IMG/VR virus record: IMGVR_UViG_3300024348_000150
Coordinates: 1-32,873 of that record
From: a virus
Strand: one strand, 5' to 3'
Length of the DNA stretch: 32,873 bases
Of the stretch, positions 20,167 to 28,551 are shown piece by piece (position 1 is the stretch's first letter; every line of letters starts with the position of its first letter). The position numbers were made by a program, and so were the translations under genes. Below the pieces are notes generated by a model. The model was not told where the DNA came from. It ran no database searches and saw nothing but the letters and a program-made list of their open reading frames with translations.

Positions 20167-20619
20167 TTACGACATCAAACCATTGTTTTCATCAAATGTT
20201 AAACGCATAGATTCTGATATGTTGTAAGGAAGATATGTAAGGTCTATTTCAATCTGTATTCCAGTCTCAAACGAATCAACTGTAACTTGATTTACTTGTG
20301 TGCGTGGATCATAGTTTACAATTTCAGTAACATTCTTTGCTACTGCACTTCTTAATTGATCTGTCATCGGTTCGAATAACACTTCCCAAATAATTGTTCC
20401 AAATTCAGGATTTTCTAATTTTTCGCCTTGCCTAATATGAAAGTAGTTAATTAAGTCTTGCTTAATTAACGCAAGATCGTATAATGTAGTTGAAGTATTT
20501 TCAGGATTAACTGAACTTAATCCCCTGTATGCCTTCGACGCCGATTGTCTCGAAACAGTAGTTGACTTTCGGCCTGTAACTTTTATTCTTTCAAAAATAT
20601 CTTTTTCTAATGTGCTCAT
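20167..20619 (-). CDS. gp25: Baseplate wedge protein gp25
   Basis: This is a 150-aa protein of the gp25 / GPW family, which has a lysozyme-like fold without lysozyme activity and forms part of the wedge core with gp6 and gp53; T4 gp25 is 132 aa. The signature lies at residues 67-85 (EKLENPEFGTIIWEVLFEP), preceded by YDLALIKQDLINYFHIRQG (47-65). The C-terminal half (VNQVTVDSFETGIQIEIDLTY) has the alternating pattern expected of the beta hairpin of this family. The N-terminal 45 residues are polar and basic and slightly longer than in T4. The gene lies 15 nt after the amidase-like gene and directly before gp6, as in other contractile injection systems where gp25 and gp6 homologues are neighbours. 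Confidence 0.95.
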   Translation of the reverse strand: MSTLEKDIFERIKVTGRKSTTVSRQSASKAYRGLSSVNPENTSTTLYDLALIKQDLINYFHIRQGEKLENPEFGTIIWEVLFEPMTDQLRSAVAKNVTEIVNYDPRTQVNQVTVDSFETGIQIEIDLTYLPYNISESMRLTFDENNGLMS

Positions 20620-20634
20620 AACGTATTTACCTAC

Positions 20635-21402
20635 TTAGGTTGTGGTGCTTTCTGTACCTGTTGAAGTTGCATCAACAACAAGTTTATCTGCACCAAATAG
20701 CGGTTTATCAAACTCTGCTGGTAGATCCCAATTTCTTTTAATATTTACAACATACTGGCTTGTATTTGAAACACTATATGTTGATATTTTAACATCATTT
20801 CCTTGATTCCCGCCAAGCACCTTAAGTTTGTTTGTTTTTGGATCTGCACCTACTATAAATCCAATATGCCCGCCTGAACGCTTCCTTGATTTAAAAACTA
20901 CAATGTCTAAATAACGAATTTTATCTAATGTCCTCCAGTCAACTTCAGAACCATATGTTCTATATGTTTGACTTCCCATTGAACGTAAACTTTCTATCCC
21001 AGCATTTTTTAATGCCCAACTTACAAATGCCGCACACCAAGCATTAGCCATTGAGCTACCGTCGCTCTTATAAGATAACCCGCATACTTCGTAGGTAGCT
21101 AATATATTTGGATTTCCAGGATTACCTCTTTCTTTCCAATCTCCGGCATTTGCGTTTTCTAGTATTGCTTTAAGTTTTTCATAACCAGGACCTGATGGAA
21201 CTGGGCCAACGTCAGCATATGCTATTGGTGATCCTTTATTTGCATTCATGCCGCCAATAGATTGAGGATAATCACCTTCTAAATTTGATGCTTCGCCAGT
21301 ATAATTAAATCTGCCAGATTCTAAATCTGCGGCTTGATAGCTAAGATCTGATATTGATCTTGGTCTTACTACTTTTGCTTCAGGTATAAAAACATTACAC
21401 AT
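20635..21402 (-). CDS. NlpC/P60-CHAP-like cysteine amidase (TIGR02594-like)
   Basis: This 255-aa protein has the layout of a small cysteine peptidase acting on peptidoglycan. The putative nucleophile is Cys123 in NAWCAAFVSWALKNAGI (120-136), the putative base His179 in GGHIGFIVG (177-185), and the polar third residue Asn199 in VLGGNQGNDV (195-204). This WCAAFVSW...GHIGF...GGNQ order is typical of the TIGR02594/CHAP-like hydrolases, which cleave peptide or amide bonds in the cell wall. There is no signal peptide. The gene lies in the baseplate operon, overlapping the gp5-like spike by one base upstream, so I infer a virion-associated enzyme that helps the tail through the cell wall rather than a holin-dependent endolysin; the latter cannot be excluded. 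The first ~60 and last ~25 residues are low-complexity and may attach it to the baseplate. Confidence 0.8.
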   Translation of the reverse strand: MCNVFIPEAKVVRPRSISDLSYQAADLESGRFNYTGEASNLEGDYPQSIGGMNANKGSPIAYADVGPVPSGPGYEKLKAILENANAGDWKERGNPGNPNILATYEVCGLSYKSDGSSMANAWCAAFVSWALKNAGIESLRSMGSQTYRTYGSEVDWRTLDKIRYLDIVVFKSRKRSGGHIGFIVGADPKTNKLKVLGGNQGNDVKISTYSVSNTSQYVVNIKRNWDLPAEFDKPLFGADKLVVDATSTGTESTTT

Positions 21403-24146
21403 TAGAACGGTCCTTTACGTCTTTCTTGAACGCCACCGGCATCTTGAACATTTTTGCTAATATTAGCAGTTTGTTCAGCTTTAGGTTCTTCTAACCAAGA
21501 GCTATCAATTTTTTTACGGAATGCTAAATCTTTAGGATATGCATGATCAAATCCTCCAGGATTAATACATAATCTTAAATCACCTAATATTCCTTTTCCT
21601 CTATTAGGCTTATATCTTTCTAAAAGATATTGTGCGGCAATATCACAACTAGTTACATAATCTGTTTTGAGCAAATCTGGATTATCTAAAATTGTAACAC
21701 CAAATGGATTTTTGTTTGTTTCTAGACCTATACCAGATCCTGGAGGGCCGTCTTTTAATGTTTCGTCTATAAGTCCTGCTTTTTTGCCAAATCTTTCATA
21801 ATTATCTCTACCAGTTAGCTGTATAATTCCTCTACCAATATAGTTTCCGCCATCGCCATCAAATTGATTTCCTAGCTCTAAACCTTTTTTATTATTATTA
21901 CCATATACTAGTTCAAAGAAAGAAGTTTTTGTAGATTTTGCTGAAGTTAAAGCGCCTTCGCTAACTCCTCTAGTTGCTGTTTTAAATATACTTCTAATAT
22001 AGCTATTAGTATTATTACCATAACTTGCTTCTTCTGCAGGGAGTAAATTACTTTCAGTATTACATACTGCAATAATTGATAGTAATGTTTCGTCGTCTGT
22101 AAATCCTGCGGCTCGCATACGTGACGCTAATATTCTACCTCTTTCACGCTTATCACCTGTAATAGGTGCTCCTGTTGCGTTTCTAGTTCCTGTTTTTCTT
22201 CTATCAACTGTATCATACTCACCAAATTGTCCGCCATACTCATTTTGTGTAGTGCCCGGATCAACGTAAGTTCCGCTTGAGCTAACTCCTACATCACCTG
22301 CATCGTTTGTTTTAGGTTCAAGTTTTGGAGTTGGTTGTCCAAACACCGGTACACCAATTTGTTTTGCAAAGGTATCAGAAATACGTGGTACATATGTTTG
22401 TTCTTGATGCGTGTTTGCTACAGTTTTTTCTGGTGTGTAAAGTGCCGGATTTAAGTGTTCGTGTTCGTACCAAGGTTCATGCTGTGGTATTCTAGATGCT
22501 TGATCAGCTAATGTAGGAGGTTCCGGAGCAGTCGGTGTTGGAGCAACAGGCACAGTTGCACCTTCTGCTTGTCCTGCGGCCGCAAGCGAAGCAATAGCAC
22601 CATCTGAGTTTAAATCTATTTGTCCTGCTGTTGCTTTAATTGTAGATCCGCCATTAATATCTAAACTAGTAGTTGACGAAATTTTTGTTGCTTCAGCACC
22701 TAATATATCTAATGTATTTTCACTATGTATTCTCATACTAGCAGTACTCTGTACAGCCATTTCGCCTGTTGATTTAATATCTGTTTCACCTTTACTTTGA
22801 ATATGTAAATCTGTACCTAAATGTATATGTCCTTCTTTGTCTGCGTTTAAATGAAAATTATTAAATGCATCAATGTTTACGTTTGCACCTGCAGATCCAA
22901 TGAATACATTATCAGCTGATAAAAAATTTGCATTTTCAGTTGAAGAATATGTTGAATTTCCTTCTGCATGTTGTGTAATATTTTCACCAGCCGCTATTTC
23001 ATATGCATCGCCTACATTCCATAATGCATTTGCTCCTGCAACAAAATTCATATTAGATCCTGTTGTGGCTTTAATGTCTTTACCTACAACCATATTTAAA
23101 TTTTTTCCAGCTGTAAAATTTATATCTCTATCTGCTGTAAAATTTAAATCAACTTGTGTATGCACACTAATACTATCTGCGGCATAAATGTCAATTTTAC
23201 CATTTGAAGTAAGTTCAATCCAAGCAGTACCTTTTGCATTTCCTATATAGATTAAGTCCTCAGTATTATGCATCAATAATTGATGTCCTGTACGAGTTCT
23301 TAATCGTAGTAGTTCGTTAGCAGGTAATGTAGGATCGCCGCCTTCTTCGGCCGCTTCAAGATTTACATACTCCATAGGAGAATCTTCAGCTTTGCCCTTT
23401 CTTATAAATTTATCGTCGCCGTCATCCATAACAAACGACGATCCACCTAATCGATGAGTATGGATACTAGCTTTTGTACCAAAAGGCCCTAGGCCATCCT
23501 TAGGTGCATTTGGTCTTTTATCAAGTGGGCCACCTGTACTAATACCAAATACTGCACTAGGAACTTCTCTTCTAGCACTCGACGTAGTAATACCTCTAAT
23601 ATCGTCTTGGAGTAATCCTTGTTGTATTAAACTTCTTGCTAAATCACCGTGTACCGGCTTTCTATATTTTGTAGCATCTTTAAGTTTTACAGAATTTAGT
23701 CGCTTATTATATTCTGTAGCAGGTGCTCTACTACCAAAATCTGCTAAATTATCTGTACCAGCATATCCTGGAAGCATAAAGTTCATATTTTCTTCTTGTA
23801 CACATCCTATCCAAAATGCTTTAGATAAATTTTCTTCTACAAGTATTACTAATACAGTAGTTCCGACATCTGGAGGGATGCCCCAAAAACCATATGACTT
23901 TTGTGAATGTTTATATCCTTCATTATTTGATGTTGCAGTTAGCGGTGTTACTCCATAAAACGGACTTAGATATCTAGCTTCGACCATTTGTCCAGTACGT
24001 TCAGGTTGGTTACCCGATGCTGTTTGTTTTAATAATTCAACTTGGAGTGTTCCCATGTAATGAGGATCTAGATGATTAACTACAATAGCCTCAAATGGGC
24101 CAGTAGAACTTTTGTTAATATAATTTTTAGCTCTCTTAGCAACCAT
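21402..24146 (-). CDS. gp5: gp5-like baseplate central spike with C-terminal GH19-like hydrolase
   Basis: The 914-aa product has three parts. Residues 1 to ~130 form an OB-fold-like head (GPFEAIVVNHLDPHYMGTLQ near 17-36; YGFWGIPPDVGTTVLVILVE), the gp5/VgrG type that sits on the hub trimer. About 286-515 is a repetitive stretch with short periodic units (DINFTAGKNLNMVVGKDI and similar), the pattern of the triple-stranded beta-helix spike. After a Pro-rich linker (~525-550) and a YGGQFGEYDT motif (~636), residues ~660-895 form a GH19 chitinase/lysozyme-like domain: TESNLLPAEE (putative catalytic Glu near 698) and YIGRGIIQLTGRDNYERFG (~767-785). T4 gp5 instead holds a GH24 lysozyme between the OB domain and the helix. 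The enzyme would cut glycan strands during tail penetration. Its start overlaps the stop of the hub gene by one base. Confidence 0.88.
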   Translation of the reverse strand: MVAKRAKNYINKSSTGPFEAIVVNHLDPHYMGTLQVELLKQTASGNQPERTGQMVEARYLSPFYGVTPLTATSNNEGYKHSQKSYGFWGIPPDVGTTVLVILVEENLSKAFWIGCVQEENMNFMLPGYAGTDNLADFGSRAPATEYNKRLNSVKLKDATKYRKPVHGDLARSLIQQGLLQDDIRGITTSSARREVPSAVFGISTGGPLDKRPNAPKDGLGPFGTKASIHTHRLGGSSFVMDDGDDKFIRKGKAEDSPMEYVNLEAAEEGGDPTLPANELLRLRTRTGHQLLMHNTEDLIYIGNAKGTAWIELTSNGKIDIYAADSISVHTQVDLNFTADRDINFTAGKNLNMVVGKDIKATTGSNMNFVAGANALWNVGDAYEIAAGENITQHAEGNSTYSSTENANFLSADNVFIGSAGANVNIDAFNNFHLNADKEGHIHLGTDLHIQSKGETDIKSTGEMAVQSTASMRIHSENTLDILGAEATKISSTTSLDINGGSTIKATAGQIDLNSDGAIASLAAAGQAEGATVPVAPTPTAPEPPTLADQASRIPQHEPWYEHEHLNPALYTPEKTVANTHQEQTYVPRISDTFAKQIGVPVFGQPTPKLEPKTNDAGDVGVSSSGTYVDPGTTQNEYGGQFGEYDTVDRRKTGTRNATGAPITGDKRERGRILASRMRAAGFTDDETLLSIIAVCNTESNLLPAEEASYGNNTNSYIRSIFKTATRGVSEGALTSAKSTKTSFFELVYGNNNKKGLELGNQFDGDGGNYIGRGIIQLTGRDNYERFGKKAGLIDETLKDGPPGSGIGLETNKNPFGVTILDNPDLLKTDYVTSCDIAAQYLLERYKPNRGKGILGDLRLCINPGGFDHAYPKDLAFRKKIDSSWLEEPKAEQTANISKNVQDAGGVQERRKGPF

Positions 24147-27100
24147 TAGTTAAATTGCTCCCATCTACCAGTAAGATCGTTTTTAATTCTTCTACTACCA
24201 CCAAGGTCTACTTTTGGTAAATTTACTTCTGGTAGTGTTAATTTATTTTTTATTCTATTTGCCTCAGCCTCGGTCATTCCGCCGATTGTATTAACACTAT
24301 TATAGCCGTCAATATTTCCAATATAAGAAGTTGCTCCGCCTATTTTATTTTTTAAATTATTGTTTAATGAATTAATTTCTGCTGATCCTATTGCGGCTGA
24401 CTGCCTAGCCGCGGCACTTATTGATCCCACACTTGGACCAATTCCGCCAAAGGCTGATAAGTCTGGTGCGGCCGGTAGTGTACTTGTCAAAATTTGATCC
24501 AATTTAACTCCAGTATATCCTTCAAGATTAGTTACAATTCCTTGGAAGTTACTTCCAACTTTTGCTAGGTCAAAATCTCCCATAGAAGCTTCTAACTGTT
24601 TGGCTAAATCACCAACTCTTCCAAACGTAGCTAGTGCATCACTATTTAACGATGCCTTTGCTTGTTCAGCAATAGTTCCGAGTTCTTGTATTGTTGGTAG
24701 CAGTTCTGCTAATTCATCTTGATATGCTATTATATTACTAGGAAAATCTATTTCTTGTATTGCTTTATTTGCTAGTGTTTGTGCTTTTAGTGCTATTTCG
24801 TTTAACGCTTCAATTTGTTCAGCTTTTACTAGTGCTGATGTAGCGGCAGTACTATTAGTATTTTGTTGATTTGGCATTCTTAATAATACTAGATCTTGTG
24901 TAAATTTATTTTGTTCAAATTTATGGTTAACTTCGTTTACTTTATAAATGCCACTAAACGACTCTACTAATAATAAATCTTCAGGAAATGTGTATTCTCC
25001 GTAATCTGTATTAATATCAATCGGAGTTCTAAAAAGTACATTTATATATATTTGACCGTTGTTATAATTAGCAGTACCATCACTAGTCATTCCACTAAAT
25101 GAAGTATCTCCTGCATGGTAATTTCCAGCACCATTATCGCTTAGATAAAATGGGTCACCTATAATGTTTAAGTTTACATTAACCATATCCGGAGTTGCGG
25201 CATTTAAATTATCATTAAACATTCTAGTAATTGCAATATCTGAATTAGATATTTCACTACCGCCTCTAGCTTTTGCTATAGCATTAATACTTTCAATTTG
25301 ATTAGGCATACCTTCTGGAGGAACGTAAGCACTGTCGTCGGAAAACGCCATGCCGTCTCCAGTTTTTAATGCCATATCTGGGTTACCTGCAACTGCTTGG
25401 CTACCCGCTCCTTTTCTTTGGTTAGCACTACTTGAACCTACGTCTGCACTAAATGCACGGTTGTATTGAAATTCATATAATATCTCAAGATCTATAATAT
25501 CTTTATTCTTACCAGTATAGATATAATTGTATTCTTTTGCTACTTCTTGTTTTAGTTTATCTATGCCAACCGAAGGTGTTGCTGGATTAGCAAAGATACT
25601 AGAATGTACTTGATACGGTACAACTCTATAAACATATATATTTGCTGAAGTACCAGTTCTAGCAACTTCAGAGTTATCGCCTACAGGATACACATCGGCT
25701 TCAACTTTGTACCAAGTAACCATCCCTGTAGGATCTTTAATATCTTGTAATTGTTGTGCAAGTGATTGTCCGTATGTGCTTACAATTAAAACTTCTTCAA
25801 TAATCTGTGTTATTTTTGTTCCAGAACTAAATTTAAACATTCTGTTACTACCACTAGTTTGGAGCTCAGCTGATCCTCTTGCAAAAATAGGATAAGTGTC
25901 TTTCATTTCTTGAGAAAATTTTGGCTGACCCATTGGCGATTGTCCTGTTTCAACCGTATTATTAATAACTGGGCTCATTCCAATTACATTAGTTGCAAAA
26001 TCACTATTTGCATATTCTTTAAATGCTTTACCTAAATCTGATGAAGCCTTAACTCTACCTGTAATACTATTAACATACTCGTCGTAATTTAAAGGAACTT
26101 CGCCGTCTGCATCGCCGGTAATAGATCTATATATTTCAGTAAGCTCTCGTTTAGATATACGTCCTGATGTATCAAATTCTCCGTAATCACCGCCGTATTG
26201 AGATGTGGCCATAGGAGTCTTTTTCTGGGTAGCAGGCGGTGGCTTTCCAGAAGCACTTGTTTTATCTTCTGGAAAGATAATAACATATTGGTCGCCTACG
26301 TTTACTTGATTTTTTTCTTCTTTATCTTGTTGTCTAGTATTTAATAACGTTGTTAGGCTCTGACCTCCGGACTGTAATATTTCTCTAACAGTTCTACCAG
26401 TAATATTAACATCTGTTTTCATAGACTGTACATCGTCTTGAAATCCTCTTTCATTGCTTATTAATGCCTTACAACTATATTCTGATCCTGCGCCTGTAAC
26501 ATTAAAAACCGACTCATTAATAATAATTGGAATAAATCTTCTAGAATAAGGTGCAACTCCCATATTGCCGTCTTCGTCTGTTCCTACAAATTCAATAGTA
26601 AGCATAAAATTACATTGTAAATAATTTGCCCATCCGCCGTCAATTGCGGCAGTTTTTAAAGACTGGTAAAACAATCCCATACTGTATGGCTCGGTAACTG
26701 TAAACGAAATATTATTTACGTTTGCATTTCCTGCTACAGGTGATACAATAGAATTCATTTCTAAATTATCTATAAAAAATTCTACAGTTTTACCTAATAC
26801 TTTTTCGTATGCTGTCCTAACTTTTTTAGTGCCAGCACCCCCGCTTCGACAAATTATTGATTCAGGACGTACTCCTGCACTTCTATACGTTCCGTCAGGA
26901 TCTGCTACTTCTTCTTTGCTTAGGGCTGAAAGAGTTATAATTGAATTCATACTAGCAAATCCTTCAAGCTCATTTGGCCAAGGACCAGGACTTTGTCCAG
27001 GAACCATTTGTCCAGGTTTAATCTTAGTTCCTATACTTCCTGGTTTTGAATCAAAATTGTTACTATATGATCTACTATTTGCTGTTGCATTAAAAATTCT

Positions 27101-27307
27101 ATCTGTTACTTTACCGATAGCACTGCCGTCATTTAATCCAAGATCCGATAATACGTTTCCAATTGACCCTGATGTAAAATTATCAATTTCATTTGTAAAC
27201 TTTTTAAAATCTGTTTCTATCTGTCCTGCAATATCAGGAACAAGGTCTTTCATAGAACTTACTTTTTTAGTTATATTATTTCTTAATGCATTAAAATTAG
27301 GTGGCAT
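24146..27307 (-). CDS. Large baseplate hub-like structural protein, 1053 aa
   Basis: The protein lies between gp53 and the gp5-like spike, where a gp27-type hub would be expected. About residues 205-240 read TEPYSMGLFYQSLKTAAIDG and then LQCNFMLTIEFVG, a pattern I recall from large structural proteins of marine T4-like phages. About 755-805 contains SGIYKVNEVNHKFEQNKF followed by TQDLVLLRMPNQ, which resembles the end of tail-hub domains of the gp27/late-control-D type. Near 370 there is a linker with YGGDYGEFDT, echoed in the neighbouring spike. About 820-950 is Ala/Glu/Leu-rich and probably helical or coiled coil. T4 gp27 is only 391 aa, so equivalence is inferred from position and the hub-like segment, not from overall similarity. 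It starts 3 nt after the gp53 stop. Confidence 0.75.
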   Translation of the reverse strand: MPPNFNALRNNITKKVSSMKDLVPDIAGQIETDFKKFTNEIDNFTSGSIGNVLSDLGLNDGSAIGKVTDRIFNATANSRSYSNNFDSKPGSIGTKIKPGQMVPGQSPGPWPNELEGFASMNSIITLSALSKEEVADPDGTYRSAGVRPESIICRSGGAGTKKVRTAYEKVLGKTVEFFIDNLEMNSIVSPVAGNANVNNISFTVTEPYSMGLFYQSLKTAAIDGGWANYLQCNFMLTIEFVGTDEDGNMGVAPYSRRFIPIIINESVFNVTGAGSEYSCKALISNERGFQDDVQSMKTDVNITGRTVREILQSGGQSLTTLLNTRQQDKEEKNQVNVGDQYVIIFPEDKTSASGKPPPATQKKTPMATSQYGGDYGEFDTSGRISKRELTEIYRSITGDADGEVPLNYDEYVNSITGRVKASSDLGKAFKEYANSDFATNVIGMSPVINNTVETGQSPMGQPKFSQEMKDTYPIFARGSAELQTSGSNRMFKFSSGTKITQIIEEVLIVSTYGQSLAQQLQDIKDPTGMVTWYKVEADVYPVGDNSEVARTGTSANIYVYRVVPYQVHSSIFANPATPSVGIDKLKQEVAKEYNYIYTGKNKDIIDLEILYEFQYNRAFSADVGSSSANQRKGAGSQAVAGNPDMALKTGDGMAFSDDSAYVPPEGMPNQIESINAIAKARGGSEISNSDIAITRMFNDNLNAATPDMVNVNLNIIGDPFYLSDNGAGNYHAGDTSFSGMTSDGTANYNNGQIYINVLFRTPIDINTDYGEYTFPEDLLLVESFSGIYKVNEVNHKFEQNKFTQDLVLLRMPNQQNTNSTAATSALVKAEQIEALNEIALKAQTLANKAIQEIDFPSNIIAYQDELAELLPTIQELGTIAEQAKASLNSDALATFGRVGDLAKQLEASMGDFDLAKVGSNFQGIVTNLEGYTGVKLDQILTSTLPAAPDLSAFGGIGPSVGSISAAARQSAAIGSAEINSLNNNLKNKIGGATSYIGNIDGYNSVNTIGGMTEAEANRIKNKLTLPEVNLPKVDLGGSRRIKNDLTGRWEQFN

Positions 27308-27310
27308 AGT

Positions 27311-27613
27311 TTAAATTCCTAACATTTGTTTTAATGCAGGACCCTTAGGTAAGTAAATTTCTAAGCCTGCTTCAATATCATATACTGGATCTTTAATTGA
27401 ATCCATATTACGTTGAGCAAATACCCACCATAATTTAGGAGTTCCGTATAAATCGTATGCTAATAAATCTGGCCTATGTGTATATTGAGCTTCAATTACA
27501 TAAAGCACATCGTCTGATTCTGCAGGAACTGGCCTGATTTCAAAATGATTTAGATATCTTCTGTTTACTATTTTAGTATTTTTCCAGGGACTAGTATTAG
27601 AATAAGATGCCAT
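27311..27613 (-). CDS. gp53: Baseplate wedge protein gp53
   Basis: This 100-aa protein carries the gp53 signature at residues 46-90: HRPDLLAYDLYGTPKLWWVF, then the RN.D.IKDP pattern and AGLEIYLP. In T4, gp53 (196 aa) joins neighbouring wedges and has a LysM-like fold; this version is shorter and ends just after the fold. It is encoded between the tube-cap-like gene, with which it shares one base, and the hub gene, 3 nt downstream. The tight packing implies co-translation with these partners. Confidence 0.9.
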   Translation of the reverse strand: MASYSNTSPWKNTKIVNRRYLNHFEIRPVPAESDDVLYVIEAQYTHRPDLLAYDLYGTPKLWWVFAQRNMDSIKDPVYDIEAGLEIYLPKGPALKQMLGI

Positions 27614-28464
27614 TAAATAATTCCTCTACTTATTAAGTCACCGCTAACAAAGTCATTTAAATTAAATTCTGACTGTGTTGCTCTACTATAAATTGGTTGC
27701 ACTGTTACTGATATTAAACTTTGTGACGGAACCCATGTATCTGGTCCGCTTTGTGATGTTGGGTCCGGATAATAATCAGCAGTTCCTTCGTCAGTTCCTC
27801 CAGACATTGTTGCTTTAATATAATCTACATCTTGTGGTAAATCAATATTAAATGAAGTTACCACACAAGGGACATCGTTAAACACAAATTCTCCGTACCC
27901 ATTTAATTTTATAATAGGAGGCGGATTACCAACATTATCTCCGTTACCATAAAACATTTTAGTTACAGTACGTAGATATGTTACTGCGGCTATCCAATAT
28001 TGTGCATCGATATTATTTTCAACAAAAAAGTCTCCTGCTATAGTTATAGCGTCCACAGCTGAGCTTTGATAATTAAAAAAAGGATAATTAGTATGTATAG
28101 GTTGCAATGCATTATAACTTGCAGAGTGGGAGAAGATTATACTTGGCGTAAAAGGAAACACCATACGGTTGTTTGTGCGAGTTAGTGGACTTAATAGAGC
28201 CTTAGGCATTCCTTGCATTATAGGAGGAATACTTAAACTAACACGCCAATCATTTTCGCCTCTAGGAGTTTTTACTGTTGCTCCTGTGCGTGTTTTAAAT
28301 GTTGGCATTGCATCTGTAGGTAAATTTATACCACGTATACCTTTCATAAAACCTAGTGGATTATCAGCAAATGCTTGTACTGAGTCTACGGTTCTTTTAA
28401 CAGTATTAACTATATTAATTGCACTGCCGAAAGTCTTTTGTAAACTTTGGAATGGGTTTGGCAT
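27613..28464 (-). CDS. Baseplate tail-tube cap/initiator-like protein (gp48/gp54 type)
   Basis: The 283-aa protein is the first gene of the minus-strand baseplate operon. It contains FPFTPSIIFSHSASYNALQP (102-121), YWIAAVTYLRTVTKMFYG (156-173), and PPPIIKLNGYGEFVFNDVP (182-200) followed by ITNF-like TSFNIDLPQDVDYI. This combination is what I know from marine T4-like phages in proteins named gp48, the tail tube cap that sits on the hub and starts tube polymerisation; tube-like folds are shared with gp54. I cannot separate gp48 from gp54 from sequence alone. An AAGGAGA ribosome binding site lies a few bases upstream, and a late-promoter-like TAAATA lies 20 nt before the ATG. Confidence 0.7.
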   Translation of the reverse strand: MPNPFQSLQKTFGSAINIVNTVKRTVDSVQAFADNPLGFMKGIRGINLPTDAMPTFKTRTGATVKTPRGENDWRVSLSIPPIMQGMPKALLSPLTRTNNRMVFPFTPSIIFSHSASYNALQPIHTNYPFFNYQSSAVDAITIAGDFFVENNIDAQYWIAAVTYLRTVTKMFYGNGDNVGNPPPIIKLNGYGEFVFNDVPCVVTSFNIDLPQDVDYIKATMSGGTDEGTADYYPDPTSQSGPDTWVPSQSLISVTVQPIYSRATQSEFNLNDFVSGDLISRGII

Positions 28465-28484
28465 AACGTCTCCTTCTTATAGTA

Positions 28485-28493
28485 TTATTTAGT
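28485..28493 (-). promoter_or_regulatory. Putative late promoter element (ACTAAATAA) for the baseplate operon
   Basis: On the minus strand the site reads ACTAAATAA and matches AATAAATAC at seven of nine positions. It ends 20 nt before the ATG at 28464, nearly the same distance as the two perfect copies. It lies in the divergent gap and its edge touches the -35 hexamer of the plus-strand gp55 promoter. It is a weaker match than the other two. Confidence 0.5.
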
Positions 28494-28521
28494 TGACTTT
28501 TTAATGTATGTATATTATAAT
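28493..28521 (+). promoter_or_regulatory. Sigma70-type promoter for the gp55 gene
   Basis: TTGACT (28493-28498), a 17-nt spacer and TATAAT (28516-28521) form a near-consensus bacterial promoter. Transcription would start near 28528, leaving a leader of about 24 nt with GGAGA (28543-28547) before the gp55 ATG. It would be read by host RNA polymerase without a phage factor, so gp55 should be made before the late genes. Confidence 0.8.
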
Positions 28522-28551
28522 ATATGTAACATCTTATAACTTGGAGAAACT

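Noticed and set aside
20623-20631. Minus-strand GGTAAATAC before gp25, as a fourth late promoter
   Set aside because: It ends only 3 nt before the gp25 ATG, so transcription would start inside the gene. The core TAAATAC also occurs by chance inside coding regions.
22873-23187. Open frame of 104 aa on the plus strand
   Set aside because: It is antisense to the beta-helix repeats of the spike protein and is explained by that periodic sequence.
26089-26286. Open frame of 65 aa on the minus strand inside the hub gene
   Set aside because: It is a shifted frame within a well-supported gene, with no motif and no sign that the hub frame is broken there.
26829-27314. Open frame of 161 aa on the plus strand
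   Set aside because: It is antisense to the N-terminus of the hub-like gene. The hub gene has coupled neighbours on both sides; this frame has no such context.
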